A stretch of DNA of 64,000 bases from Haliclona indistincta (Eukaryota > Porifera > Demospongiae > Haplosclerida > Chalinidae): positions 2,227,754-2,291,753 of the forward strand of contig OZ024792.1 in NCBI GenBank assembly GCA_964017065.1, in the 5' to 3' direction. Below, piece by piece: positions 1-12,000 of the stretch (position 1 is the stretch's first letter; every line of letters begins with the position of its first letter). The notes beneath the pieces are model-generated. The model did no database searches. It saw only the letters and a list, made by a program, of their open reading frames with translations, and was not told the origin of the DNA. The translations under genes were made by a program, and so were the position numbers.

Positions 1-768
1 GTAACCTTCTCTTTCTCTTGCATCCAAAAAATCTCTGGCAAAGCGCACACCATATTCAACATTGTCGCTGCAGCCTCCCCATGTTGCTCCATCTGATGTT
101 TTCTGACCGTTCAGTCGATTGTCACAGGTGCATCCATTGATCCTTCCTTCACTGCATGCAGCTGTAATTGCATGAACAGCTGTGGCTGAAGTCAGTGCAT
201 GGACAAAGGCATGCTCTTTGGTAGCTGTATATAAATGAAAAAAATCAATTATGATTATACTTTGCATACACGAGTTATGTACAATTGCAATGTGCACTGT
301 ACCTCTTTTGAGATCTCTGGAGGTGTCTCCGAAGAATGGGGGCACGCTACCACTGCAGTTCCACCGTTCGTTTTTGAACTGGTAGTGACATTCACTGTTG
401 AAAACCGATACAGAGCTCTGCAGCACGCCCATGGACTGCGGTGATTCTACGCACACATCTCGTTGCTTGCTATTCAGATTCGGGGCAATGCGGCATATTT
501 GCTCTGCCGTGAAAGTAGACCCTCCATCCACTGAAAAAGACGCGAGGAGCCTGCACAGGAGAAGAGCAGAGTAATCAGATTATTGGCGCGGTAATTTGAA
601 GACCGCATAATTCGCGATAACAAGCGCGAACTCTCCTTACAAGCATTACACAATCAGTACTATCCTGCGAAAAACTAACATGTTAGCACTCCCTAGCTCT
701 TGAGAGTAAACCACGCGAGACAGGATCAGTACCGTGCTGCAGAGGAGAGGCAGCACTAGTCGTGACAT
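1..768 (-). CDS. Wnt: Wnt family secreted ligand, 5' part (gene runs off the left edge)
   Basis: Secreted, lipid-modified signalling ligand for Frizzled receptors. The start ATG at 768 opens a hydrophobic signal peptide (about 22 residues, MSRLVLPLLCSTVLILSRVV). An exon from about 549 or 533 down to 303 gives a leucine/cysteine-rich stretch with ICRIAPNLNSKQRDVC and CHYQFKNERWNCSG, the classic Wnt CxxQFxxxRWNCS block. After a 78-base intron (302-225, GTACAG...TACAG) the exon from 224 down to about 6 gives TKEHAFVHALTSATAVHAIT, the cysteine pair before CTCDNR, and WGGCSDNVEYGVRFARDFLD. These match Wnt residues of the first half in order. The palmitoleoylated serine hairpin and the C-terminal cysteine knot lie outside the window. 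The exact end of exon 1 is unresolved: a donor at GGGA/GTGCTA joined to the TTTTTCAG acceptor keeps phase. I cannot assign a Wnt subfamily. Confidence 0.9.
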
Positions 769-825
769 TGCAACCAGAATAGAGCCTGCTGTCTGTCACT
801 GTAGACTGCAGCGCAAACTAGCATG

Positions 826-835
826 CTATATAAAC
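826..835 (-). promoter_or_regulatory. TATA-box-like element of the Wnt gene
   Basis: On the minus strand the sequence reads GTTTATATAG about 58-67 bases upstream of the Wnt start codon at 768. The spacing allows a short 5' leader. This is sequence resemblance only. Confidence 0.45.
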
Positions 836-1735
836 TGCTTCACGCCACATCACATAGTGCTTGTTGTGGCGTTGAAACAAATTTGCATTCAAATTAGCTC
901 GTTTTGATCGATAACATAATGTATGTACCTACATGTATGTATATTTTATTCAGTGAATAGAACATCAAATCTATCACTTCCTTAGCAATTCACATACATG
1001 CTCTTACAATACAAGATTCTGTATTCATGCAATGTTGTACATCAGTGTAATAATAAATCATTAATAGCTGCAACACTACAGCTAGTATCGCGCTAACTCA
1101 CCACAAAATAAAAATCCAGGATCCCTTCGAGTAGATGAATAAATTCCATAGCTTCATCTTCATCATTGTATGTTCTGCAACTTCGTTTTCACTGCGGATC
1201 AGTCAAGAACTCCGTGCATATGATATACTGAGCTAGTCGCTACGCTTCGATAAGCAGACTGCACTGATGACTACTCCTTAGGGAAGGCAGTTTTATAAAC
1301 AGGTCCTGGCAGCAACTCGTGAATAATGACCCAAGTCTGCAAGCTGCATGCCAACATGAAAGGCAGCAGCCAAGAGGGTGTAGTCAAAACCCGCACAAGT
1401 TACTTTGTTTTGGTGTTGCTACATGTATTTATATAGCAATCAAGAATACAAGACTACGTGCGTTGCACTTGGAAATGTCATTGTCTGCAGCATGCATGCG
1501 GATGTCCAGGGTTTGAGGGGGTTTGGTGTAATTTGAGCTCAAGCATCATAACTCAGTTGTACGATGCCTTGCACCTTGTGTAAACTGGTACATGTATGAT
1601 TGCAACACGACACGTAAAACTTGGATGTTGAAAGAAGTCCTTAAATTCAAAGCATTCTTCTAATGAGAATTGCAAGCGTTTGAGTTCGAGTAGATGCTCG
1701 AATTTTGCGAGTACTCACTCGAGACGAGATAAAAC
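836..1735. other. Intergenic region between divergent Wnt and HSD17B10 genes
   Basis: About 900 bases of AT-rich sequence separate the Wnt start (minus) from the HSD17B10 start (plus), so the two promoters are likely here. I see no coding signal, transposon ends or RNA gene in it. Confidence 0.6.
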
Positions 1736-3481
1736 ATGGCTGAATTTCGAAACATATCAAAAGCGATAGCACTGGTGACTGGCGGTGCATCGGGACTAGG
1801 TCGTGCCACTGCTGCACGTCTAGCGAGGCAAGGTGCCTCGGTGGTAATTGCAGATCTACCTAGTAGTCGTGGAGAGGAAGTTGCTAAAGAGATGGGCAGT
1901 AACGCAACCTTCGTGCCCACTGACGTGCGTCTCTACTTCACCTCTCCTCACTCTTGCATTGTTTTGTTTTGTCTGTCACCTATTAAAGACAGACCATAGT
2001 TCTCCTAATGGGGGCATTAATAAAGCGTCACTTTGATGACAGGGAGGGGCTAAAGTGAATCACTCCAATTTCAATCAGTGCATGTAAATAAGCTTATCCG
2101 ATTCTGCTCAGGAAACCTTTGTTCACTTATTCTGTCATTAAACACAGCTGTTACAAACAAACGAAGAGGGTAGCACTATCGTATTGGGTAACATGGTCGA
2201 GTTGATTGACACTGATTTGTTGTGTCAGCAATCTACCATGTACAGAAGGCCCATTATTACTAGTAGTCTAAATCACTCCAGTTTACGAGATGCAGTATCT
2301 CACACGTTCGAATTGTTTGAACTTGCAGACATGACCAAATGTGTTTTCTTGTTGTTTTAAGGTTACGTCTGAAACTGATGTCAGCAGAGCTGTCCAAACT
2401 GCCGTGGAGAGATATGGCGGACTAAATGTGACAGTAAACTGTGCTGGAATAGGTATGTAGATGGAGTATTCTAGTTTTACTACTCCAGACACCGTCCAAT
2501 CAGTAGTGTTTCCAATACTCATTATTCGATGATTATGCAAAAGATGTGTAAATTCCTTCTCCTCCTCCTCCTGTTTGTTAGGTCATGCTGCTAGGAAACT
2601 GTTGTTGTGAAAACTTTTCTCCAGCTGTTATTCATGAACATTACCGTCATTACATAAGCATTTAATAGTCGGCAGCCATCTTAATGGATGACGTAGCTTG
2701 ACGTCATGTAGTAATGATGACATTGGTTGTGGTGATAGTAACAACTATTAGCTGTGGTGATCAGAATGAATATCATATTGTTCTTCATAATTAGGGATTG
2801 CTGTCAAGACCATTTCTAAGAAGGGTCCACATTCTTTGGAGGATTTTCAACGAGTTCTCAATGTCAATACAGCTGGAACATTTAATGTGATCCGCCTTTC
2901 TTCCGAGGTCATGTCCAAACAAGATTCTTTAAATAAGTCGGGAGAGAAAGGTCATTTATATGTTTTAGTCTTTACGTTTGATCACTCAATCTCGAAACAG
3001 GTGTCATTGTTAATACCGCTAGCGTGGCTGCTTACGACGGTCAGATGGGACAAGCTGCTTATTCAGCCAGCAAGGGAGGTATAGTGGGGATGACCCTACC
3101 TATTAGCAGGGATCTAGCACGCTATGGGATACGTGTATGCACTATAGCACCAGGTGAGTGGCAGACTAGTGTTGTTATATCGCTGTTACCTGAGCAGACT
3201 CCACCAAGGACACACATAATGACTTACGTCTAGGAATGTTGGCTTATGAAATCTACCAATTATTTCTTCCTTTTGTCCTTGTTTACTTAGGCCTCTTCCT
3301 CACTCCATTGCTGGAGGGCTTACCAGAGAAGGTGCAAAACGAGTTATCCAAATCAGTACCGTTTCCCCAGCGACTGGGTGACCCAGACGAGTATGCTCAT
3401 GTTGTCCAATCCATTATAGAGAACCCAATGCTAAATGGTGAAGTGATCAGGCTGGACGGTGCTTTGCGCATGCAGCCATAG
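1736..3481 (+). CDS. HSD17B10: 3-hydroxyacyl-CoA dehydrogenase type 2 (mitochondrial SDR)
   Basis: NAD-dependent short-chain dehydrogenase of mitochondria: acts on 2-methyl-3-hydroxyacyl-CoA in isoleucine breakdown and on steroids, and in animals is also a subunit of mitochondrial RNase P. Five exons join in phase: 1736-1924, 2362-2452, 2795-2950, 3001-3153, 3291-3481, giving 259 residues (human protein 261). Visible signatures are the TGGASGLG dinucleotide loop near residue 16, NCAG, the catalytic Ser-Tyr-Lys set in [21 protein letters not shown], and a C-terminus [14 protein letters not shown] that is nearly identical to the animal orthologue. Start chosen at ATG 1736 (A at -3, correct homologous N-terminus). 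It lies head-to-head with Wnt and tail-to-tail with NNT. Identity is secure. Confidence 0.96.
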
Positions 3482-4116
3482 ATCACTACAGGTACGGGCA
3501 AGCAGTCAACACGAATAATGAACTGTTGGATAATTACTGTAATTAGGCTTGTTTGAATTGTTTCATAATAGATTTAGTAATTCAATTATAATAGTTATAT
3601 GGCAAACATTGTTATCCTATACTATTGAGAGAGTTAAAATGAAATGTTTACATCATATAGCTTGTTTATGGTTGTTGAACAAAGCTCGCTCCAAATAGGT
3701 GGGTGGATGACTTTGTCATTTTGCATTTTTCCTAGTGGGGGTTGCAAGGAGGTGAACTCAAACACTACTGATGACCAATTATTACATAGTGTTAAGACGC
3801 AACATGCATTGTGCATAGTTTTTGCTCAGAGAAAGCCTTTGAAGTTGGGAGGAAGACCTTTGAATAGTGAAGCAACGCACCCAAAGAGTGTGATAGCTGT
3901 GATGTGCATACTCTGCCCACGAAATGCAGAGATCTAGTAACTCGTGTGTGTGTGGGGGGTAAGTACTAAACGCAAATTCTGTTGAAATCACTAATTCAGC
4001 AATGTTATGTACATTTCGATACACAAGGTTACTAATAATAAATACATTAGTGAAAATTGCCAAAATAATCATAAAACAAAGTTGAGCTGCTACTAACTAT
4101 ATAGTCATGTGCCTGG
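3482..4116. other. Convergent intergenic spacer, HSD17B10 and NNT
   Basis: About 635 bases between the stop codons of two convergent genes, presumably both 3' UTRs. No further gene, repeat or structured element was recognised. Confidence 0.6.
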
Positions 4117-7100
4117 CTACTCCTTGAGTTTGCCGAGGAGAGCGTCACATGTTTTCTTGGCGTCTCCGAGCAACATTGACGTGTTCGGCTTGTAGAATAC
4201 TGGATTGTCGACAGCAGCATAGCCCACCCCAAGACTACGCTTCATTACAATTACATTCTTTGAATTCCACACTTGCAAAACGGGCATTCCAGCAATAATC
4301 GAGTTAGGATCTTCCAAAGCAGCTGAGTTGACAGTATCGTTTGCACCAATAACTAGAGCGAGGTCAGTATCAGAGAAGTCGTCATTGATCTCGTCCATCT
4401 CCAGCACAACATCGTACGGAACACCAGCTTCTGCTAGTAGCACGTTCAGCTGACCAGGCATTCGACCGGCAACGGGATGGATTCCAAAGCGGACATTCTT
4501 GCCTTGATTGCGAAGTAATTCAACCATTTCTGCAATAGGGTACTGTGCTTTGGCAACACACAGACCATAGCCAGGAGTAATGATAATGTTCTGGGCATCC
4601 TTGATCATGTCGATAGCTCCATCTACTTGCACTTCAGTGTGTGTGCCGGTGATTTCCATGGGCTTGCCTCCCTTGCTAGACAGGGTGCCGTACCCGCCAA
4701 AGATGACGTTGGTCAGTGATCGGTTCATTGCCTTGCACATGATGTAGGACAGGATTGCTCCAGAGGAACCGATTAGCGCTCCCACGATGGTGAGGAGGTT
4801 GTTATTCAGCATAAAGCCCTCGGCACACAGTGCCCATCCACTGTAGCTGTTGAGCACAGTAATGACTACAGGCATGTCAGCTCCTCCGATGGCGGCTGTA
4901 AGAGTAACTCCCATGGCAGAAGAAAGAGCAGCTGTTGTACTGAGGCAGCTCATGTCAGCAACATACCCAGGGTTAGTCATGAAGTAACCCATGGCACCGA
5001 CGTTGGCTAGGAGCATACCCATATTGAGAGCATTACGACCGGGAAGAAGTAGAGGATCAGATTTCAAGAGACCCTGTAGCTTACCAAATGCAACCAAAGA
5101 GCCAGTGAAGGTAACTCCTCCAATGAATGTACCAAGGAAAAGAGCAGCTTTAGTGATTCCTCCCGAAGGATCGGTAAGAAGATGGGCATGCTCTGTCATG
5201 TATGTAGCCACGCAAGTAAGCACTGCTGCCATTCCTACAAAGCTATGGAATGCAGCAACAAGCTGAGGTAGGTCAGTGATGGCCATACGCCGGGCAATAA
5301 CGGTACCAATCAATCCACCCACTCCAATACAACCAAGCATCTGTGTCATCAGAGGAGGAGAAAGACCAAGACCAGCAATGGTGGCTATCATACCAGAGCT
5401 TACTCCGATAATTCCAAGAGCGTTACCGACTCGAGCACTTCCCTGAGAAGACAGACCGCTGAGTGCACCAACACAGCAAAGCGATGCTCCAAGATAACCC
5501 ATTTGCTGTATGTCAGAAAAGCCATACATGTGTGAAGCCATGTAGCCGCCTAGAAATGCAGCTGCTGGGATGGCATAAAGATAGTTGTACTCTGGTGGAT
5601 CTCCAGGACGACGGAACATATCTAACATCCTCTGAGTAACAAGAAAGCCTCCAAAGATGTTGATAGAAGATATGAAGGTTGCAATGGCAGCCATTGTTGC
5701 TGGCGTGGTGTTTGGTAAGTAGCCACCAGTCATACAGACCATGCCTCCAACAGCAGTGATACCAGATATGGCATTAGTGACGGACATTAGGGGAGAGTGA
5801 AGGGCAGGAGTGACACCCCACACTGTGTGGTACCCCACGATGACACTAAGGGAGAAGGTGCTGATCATTGTACTGAAGGCAAGGGTAGGTGACACTAGCC
5901 CGAGGCCTATCAGACTGGTGAGACCACCAGTGTACACCAAGCTGCTTTGCATGGTGGACCGAAAAGGGCTGATCTCTTCTGGCTTGACCACCTCGGCTTT
6001 GACAACAGGGACCGCTGCCTGTGGCGCTTCCTTTGGTGGAGGAGGAGGCCAAGTGACTTTGCCATTGTGGGTAATCAGAGCTCCACGTACAACCTCATCT
6101 TCCAAGTTGATGTTAAAGTGTTCTTTATCTCCGATAGAAAGGAGGAACTTGGTGATATTGTTACCATATAGAGTACTGGCTTGGGTCGGTAGTCGACTTG
6201 GTAGATCAGTGTACCCAATGTGTGTGACGCCCTTGTATTTGTAGAGTTCATTGGGGCGTGTTGTAGCAATGTTACCACCAGCTTCAGCAGCAAGATCCAC
6301 CACCACAGAGCCATCCTTCATTGACTCAACCATTGCTTCACTGATCAGCTTAGGAGCAGGTTTACCGGGAATCAGTGCAGTGGAAATAAGTATGTCTATC
6401 TCTTTGCACTGTTTGGTGAATAGTGCCATTTCAGCTTCAATAAACTCTTTGGTCATCTCTTTGGCATAGCCACCTGTCCCTTCACCAGATTCCTTGATGC
6501 CCACCTCCAGAAACTCGGCCCCCAAGGACTGGACTTGTTCCTTGACAGCAGCTCTTGTGTCAAAGGCTCTCACAATGGCTCCCATACTCTTGGCAGTACC
6601 AATAGCCGATAGGCCAGCAACACCTCCTCCAATCACCATCACCTTTGCTGGAGGGACTTTACCAGCAGCAGTGATCTGGCCAGTAAAGAATCTACCAAAA
6701 TTATTGGCTGCTTCAATGACAGCCTTGTAACCAGCAATATTAGCCATTGAACTAAGAGCATCAAATACCTGAGCACGACTGATTCGTGGAATGCAGTCCA
6801 TTGCCAATGTTGTGATGTTCTTTTCTGCCAGTTTATCAACCAGTTCTTTGTTCTGGGCTGGATAAAGGAAGCTTACGAGATTTGTCTTCTCTTTCAGTAA
6901 CCCAACCTCCTCCATTGTTGGCGAACGAACCTTGAGAACAATATCGGATCCAAATACTTCTTCTCGCTTCTTCAACTGAGCACCCGATGCTTCATAATCA
7001 GCATTAGAGAACTTTGCTTCACTGCCTGCATTGTCTTCAAACACTACATTGAAGCCCGCCTTGGTGAGTGACTTTACAGCAGCCGGCGAAACAGCAACTC

Positions 7101-7332
7101 TCCGTTCATTAGGGAATGTCTCCTTTGGTATCCCAATAACTAGTCTGTTATAGGGAGTACCTTTGGGTGGAGTCACTGATTCAGGAGCAGCTTTAGAACA
7201 AAATCTACGAAAGTTTGAACGAACAGAAGCAATCGACGGTGAGTGAGAGTGATGATAGTTCAGACGTATTTGCGAGGAGAAACGGACGGAAGCATTGTGG
7301 AACCTCCCTGTCACCTGTGCCAGGTTGAACAT
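4117..7332 (-). CDS. NNT: Mitochondrial NAD(P) transhydrogenase, intronless
   Basis: Inner-membrane proton-translocating nicotinamide nucleotide transhydrogenase; couples hydride transfer from NADH to NADP+ with proton flow into the matrix. The frame is open for over 3.2 kb with no intron. I place the start at ATG 7332 ([11 protein letters not shown], a basic/serine-rich mitochondrial presequence, 1071 residues; human 1086), although the frame stays open to 7440. Order of parts: domain I with the [18 protein letters not shown] nucleotide loop; a membrane domain of many helices in the middle; and domain III with [20 protein letters not shown] and GANDTVN for NADP binding. This is the fused animal layout, not the split bacterial PntA/PntB. 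A single coding exon is striking next to neighbours with 5-29 exons. Confidence 0.96.
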   Translation of the reverse strand: MFNLAQVTGRFHNASVRFSSQIRLNYHHSHSPSIASVRSNFRRFCSKAAPESVTPPKGTPYNRLVIGIPKETFPNERRVAVSPAAVKSLTKAGFNVVFEDNAGSEAKFSNADYEASGAQLKKREEVFGSDIVLKVRSPTMEEVGLLKEKTNLVSFLYPAQNKELVDKLAEKNITTLAMDCIPRISRAQVFDALSSMANIAGYKAVIEAANNFGRFFTGQITAAGKVPPAKVMVIGGGVAGLSAIGTAKSMGAIVRAFDTRAAVKEQVQSLGAEFLEVGIKESGEGTGGYAKEMTKEFIEAEMALFTKQCKEIDILISTALIPGKPAPKLISEAMVESMKDGSVVVDLAAEAGGNIATTRPNELYKYKGVTHIGYTDLPSRLPTQASTLYGNNITKFLLSIGDKEHFNINLEDEVVRGALITHNGKVTWPPPPPKEAPQAAVPVVKAEVVKPEEISPFRSTMQSSLVYTGGLTSLIGLGLVSPTLAFSTMISTFSLSVIVGYHTVWGVTPALHSPLMSVTNAISGITAVGGMVCMTGGYLPNTTPATMAAIATFISSINIFGGFLVTQRMLDMFRRPGDPPEYNYLYAIPAAAFLGGYMASHMYGFSDIQQMGYLGASLCCVGALSGLSSQGSARVGNALGIIGVSSGMIATIAGLGLSPPLMTQMLGCIGVGGLIGTVIARRMAITDLPQLVAAFHSFVGMAAVLTCVATYMTEHAHLLTDPSGGITKAALFLGTFIGGVTFTGSLVAFGKLQGLLKSDPLLLPGRNALNMGMLLANVGAMGYFMTNPGYVADMSCLSTTAALSSAMGVTLTAAIGGADMPVVITVLNSYSGWALCAEGFMLNNNLLTIVGALIGSSGAILSYIMCKAMNRSLTNVIFGGYGTLSSKGGKPMEITGTHTEVQVDGAIDMIKDAQNIIITPGYGLCVAKAQYPIAEMVELLRNQGKNVRFGIHPVAGRMPGQLNVLLAEAGVPYDVVLEMDEINDDFSDTDLALVIGANDTVNSAALEDPNSIIAGMPVLQVWNSKNVIVMKRSLGVGYAAVDNPVFYKPNTSMLLGDAKKTCDALLGKLKE

Positions 7333-9098
7333 GGTGATAGCAAAGTGCTCTGTAAGAGAGAGAAGGAAACAAACACTCACACACAGGCACAGAGGCACTA
7401 AACTAAACAATAAAGAAATTTGTTCACTCCTCTCTCTCAATCATAAGTTTATATTGTAACATAGGTCAATGAGTTCCTTTCAGTATCCCATTGTGCAGTA
7501 CAACCAATAGCGCGACAGTAACCACCCATAGCAACCGCCATACACCAGCTGGGTCACTCTGAATAGTAAGTTGTAAAATGTCCCCACATTCATTATGTGG
7601 ACAGTGACCTAGCAACGCCAAAGCAGTATAATAACCTGCTGTCTGTCACCTACATGTGCCCTAAACTAACAATAGTTCAGTTATTTTCAACATACACACA
7701 TTGGCGAGCAGGTGCCCAGAAACTTATCTGGACTGAGAAGATACCAACTCGCAAATAATGATATCAGCCAATAGCTAAGTAAACACACAAACACATTATG
7801 GCAATGACTCAATAGATAGTTGGCATTCCACACAGCGATTCATGCTGAAATAGGCATTAGCTCAATGACCCAATAAATCTCCTACCCATTAGCTTAACTA
7901 TAAAAACAATTTTGATAACTAGTCCGGAAAATTGCTAATAAAATGTTCCCAGTCTACGGTAATTAAATTACCCACACACAATGCACTTACAGGAAGCAAT
8001 GTACCATTAGTAAGTGGAAGAGACAAACTGCCGCCGTCAGACTTAGAGAAGAAACCAACAAGCATGAAATTTATTACACATTGTTATTCACGCGTGTGTA
8101 CTTATTTTTATTGGGCAAACAATAAATTCGATTAGTTGTCTAACAAAGAGCATCCCATAGGCAGCAACGACACGTGCAATTATACAACAGCCAAACAACT
8201 GCTACTCTGTGGGTACTCAGGCTCGTAAAATATGTACAGAGACAAACTACAGCGCCAAAAATGAATGCTGAACAAAACAAGGAACAACTACTACAGTATG
8301 GATGAATTCATAAAGTGCAAGAAATTTGCTGATAAGCCGAACAAAACACTTAAGTAATTATAAAGCAGTTACGCCCAAAATGACCTAAAAATGTCGGTAT
8401 GAGGGTTGCGCAGCCACTTTGTACATGAACACACAAACAAGATGTACAGTACAAGCAGGCAACTTGTCTGCTCAGCTGATGTTGAGAGTTTAAATTCATG
8501 AAATTTTTTCTCACCAAAGAGAGTAATGAAGAAAGTGGAATTGTCAGCACATACCAGAACCAACACACTGTGGGTACAAAATGGAGAACGACATATTAAA
8601 AACCCACAATATATAATACATGTACAATCATTACAATACAGTGAATACAAGCTATCTATAAAGAACAAATCATTTATAACGAGAGTTTAACCTATTCAAT
8701 ACTCGTCCTTTCCTTGCTGGCGAGGTAGGCACCACAGGAAGACTTAGAGGGCGGGGAGATTAACGGAAACCCCTTAGAGGCACGTGGAATACATGAGAAA
8801 CTCGAGGACTCGCGCGCGTACAAAACACGCTCGCTACTCCCATATCCCATAACAAGCTGTAGCCACCCACCTGATTGTAGGTAAACAAACTGGAGCGCCG
8901 TGTCTTCAGCTAGAACTTCTCTCTACAAAAGGGCGTTCCCGGCTAGGAGATCGAGACACAAAGAACGTGCACGTGATCTACATATTATACATTGCAGTCA
9001 AAATTCATTGCACAGCTGAAAATGAAAAATGATTATTGGAGAAAACCTAATTCAGCTATTTTTGTCTAAAACCACACGAACTGTAATGATCATACACA
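7333..9098. other. Upstream region of NNT and 3' flank of IARS1
   Basis: About 1.77 kb. A CCAAT motif (7503-7507) lies near the NNT start. A minus-strand ATG at 8065 opens 25 codons that end at a good donor (GTAAGTG, near 7990); it could be a 5' exon but I could not find a convincing partner exon. A CpG-containing stretch at about 8700-8960 may be promoter or leader sequence. Nothing else recognised. Confidence 0.4.
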
Positions 9099-12000
9099 CT
9101 ATCGACCAGATGTTAGTCTTCTAACAAACAAGTCCACCTCTTCTTTTTTAAACAGACTACGTCCCTTCGGATTCTCCAGAAGCACAGTAGCACAGCAACC
9201 ATTGGTTTCAGCTGCAAAGTCTTCGAACTTACAGTGAGGAGAAGGACTATCGGGAGGAAGAGTCAGCTGTGATGTATCCAGAGCCTGAAGTGAGAAGCAG
9301 ACAGACAGTTTCACACAGTGGACGTGCAAACTAACCCTTTCACTGATGAAGACAGTCTTTCCCAATAGTTCCAATAGATTGGTTTTTTCTGTTATGATGC
9401 ACTCTTTTGACAACCGGCAGTAAAAGAACAATCGTCTCCTCACAAAAATGTTGAGCAGAAGATTAGACTAGAACAAGCAATAGATCAAATGCAATGTTGG
9501 AGCATCGTATACCTGTTGCTGTAGTAGATCGTATGTTAGCTTGTTTCTGCCCCGTGGGTTTTCCAACAGGAGACAAGCTTTGAAACTCCCCTCACCAAGA
9601 CGCGAGCCAGGATACAGTTCCAAATTGACGTAACCACAACTACACTTGGAAGTTGAACCAGACGAAACCGTAGAAGAGCTGGTGATCCATAATTGCAGTG
9701 CAGCACCTGCAATGCCTTTCATCTAAAAAGAAAAGAGATAAATAATGACCAAAATACTACAAAAATGTGTTCTTCTAATCACCATTTGTTTGTCTTCTGC
9801 AATGACCCGTGTTTTCTCTGCTCCCTGTTGAGCGGCTACAATGGGTCCCTTGGTGGTACTCTCAATGTACTGCTTGTGTGTCTGGATCACACGTTGGAGC
9901 GAGTGGGTGGGGCCTGGGTCACCTGACACCTCGTACAATACATCTACCGGATCTGATGGCTTCAGACCAGCCTGTGGAACATTAAATTTTGAACAAGTTT
10001 TCGTTTGTTTAACCACTTCTTTAGCACAAACCTTCTTTCTCAGTTTTTGTATTTTGTTGATGACCTCTCTGGCAATGCCCTCATCAAGCATATCCTGAGA
10101 GGGTGTGGTGTCCAGGAGAATCAGGAAGTCTCGGCTAGCATGAGCAGAGTAGCGAGACGAAAGAGAGGAGTCCACTGAGTATGTTAGCTAGAAAAGAGAC
10201 GGAGACAGTGAGATCGTGAGCGTGCTAACTCACTTTCATGTCTTCTGTTGAGAGGGTGTGCCCTAAGACTACGATTTCTCCTCTTGTCTGAAAATCACGC
10301 AGCTCGGCATCGGTGAGTGCTGGAAAGGCGAAGTTAGTCACGTGAACAAACGAGTCACCCTAAACTAACCCTTCACAGCAGGAGCAACTGTTTTGAAGTC
10401 TGCTTTGAGTCGCTTTCCGAGCCTATCACTGTCGGGCTCTGCTTGTAATGAAATGCCGTATTTGCTGTCATCTTCCGCAAGAACAAGTGAACGCACGTTG
10501 AGTTCCTGTGCGACAGAGAAATGACGAATGGAAACTAAAACAGGTAAACACATTGAATTCCAGGAAGGGAATGCACCAAGCATGATGGGAAAATAATTAT
10601 GTGCACCGTCCAGGTGCGTAGCCAAACCCTGTAAATTCACATAATTCTCTGGAAAAGATACTGACAAGGAAATTAATGATTATACGTAATTGCATGTAGA
10701 ATGATGGGTGGAAACTAAAACCAGGTCCAGCTGTGTAACCGAAGCCAATAAATTCATATTGAATCCATGGAGAGGATGGTAAAATTATGTGCATAATTGC
10801 ACAGAATGATGGGCAGATGAGACTTGAAACTAAAACAGACCCAGGTGTGTAGTCGAAGCTGCGAAATCACCAAGTTCCGAGAAAGTAGTAGTAGTATGGA
10901 GTAGCTAAACCTAAAACAGTAATTGCAAGTGGATGTGAAGTGTAACTAAAAACCATCTGAATGCTTTATAGAGTATAGCATGTGGAATGATCGAAGGTGT
11001 AGCCAGACTTGACCCAAGTTCTAAGAGAACGCCAGCTATGAGGAAGGATGTGTAACTGATACCATGACATTCATTTTCTATACTAATGTAGTGTCATGTG
11101 ACAGATTGTGTAACCACAGGTGTACAAGGAATTTTAACCACCTCGAGAATGTACTCTTTCATGGACAGCAGTTGTTGGTGACATTTCGGGTCTCGATGAA
11201 CTACCACGACTTCGGGAAGGGGGAACTGAAACGAGACGAAACCCTTGAACATGGTTCAGTAACCGTTGCTTACTTTGACAGGAACGACCTTCCTATCTCT
11301 GAGGTATCTACCCAGCTCTATCACAACCTGCATCCTGGCAACTGTCTGCTCAATCTCAGCACTTATCAGGTCCTCTCTACAGCAACAAAACAATATAACA
11401 ATGAACATTCCTCAACATTACGAACTCCATTCCATGGAGAACTAGTTGTACAAAATGCACATTTCACACTCATTACTCGTTTCTGAAGCAAAATGAATTC
11501 TCCTTATACGACCCAGAGGAATTTATTACCTATTAATTAACATGAGAACATGGGCTGTGCTGCACGTCTTAGATAAACCCATCGTTCTATCCAGCTAAAG
11601 AAGCCGAAAAGTCTAATGAAATTAATCTACCAGCACCAAGTACCAAGTGGTTCATGCAGCAGGCTACCAGCTACCAGATGACTCTAGCATGAGGCAATGT
11701 TAACAGTATTCACGCTTCATATAATTGATTGCGTACAAATACCAACACCCAATTATCTGAGACTAAGTGACTTAATTATCATCTCTCAACTATTTACCTC
11801 GAGGCACTATAAGCTATGCGAAGTCAAAACAAACAATAAATACCTACACAAACTTTCTGGGAAAAACGTAAATTCTAAGAATACATTAGTCACGCAATGC
11901 ATGTGTCCAGCAGTCGACACTGAGAGTCAATAGTTCAAGTGACTAACAGTTTCCTAGCCGGAGTGTAAAATTAATATTAGCCCTTAGGAAAAAACTTCTT

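Noticed and set aside
5810..6244. 144-codon plus-strand frame inside NNT, and similar antisense frames
   Set aside because: Shadow of the highly conserved NNT coding strand; no independent support.
7332..7440. NNT start at the upstream ATG (7440) giving 1107 residues
   Set aside because: The extra 36 residues form a leucine/cysteine-rich stretch unlike a mitochondrial presequence; ATG 7332 gives a typical basic presequence and the expected length.
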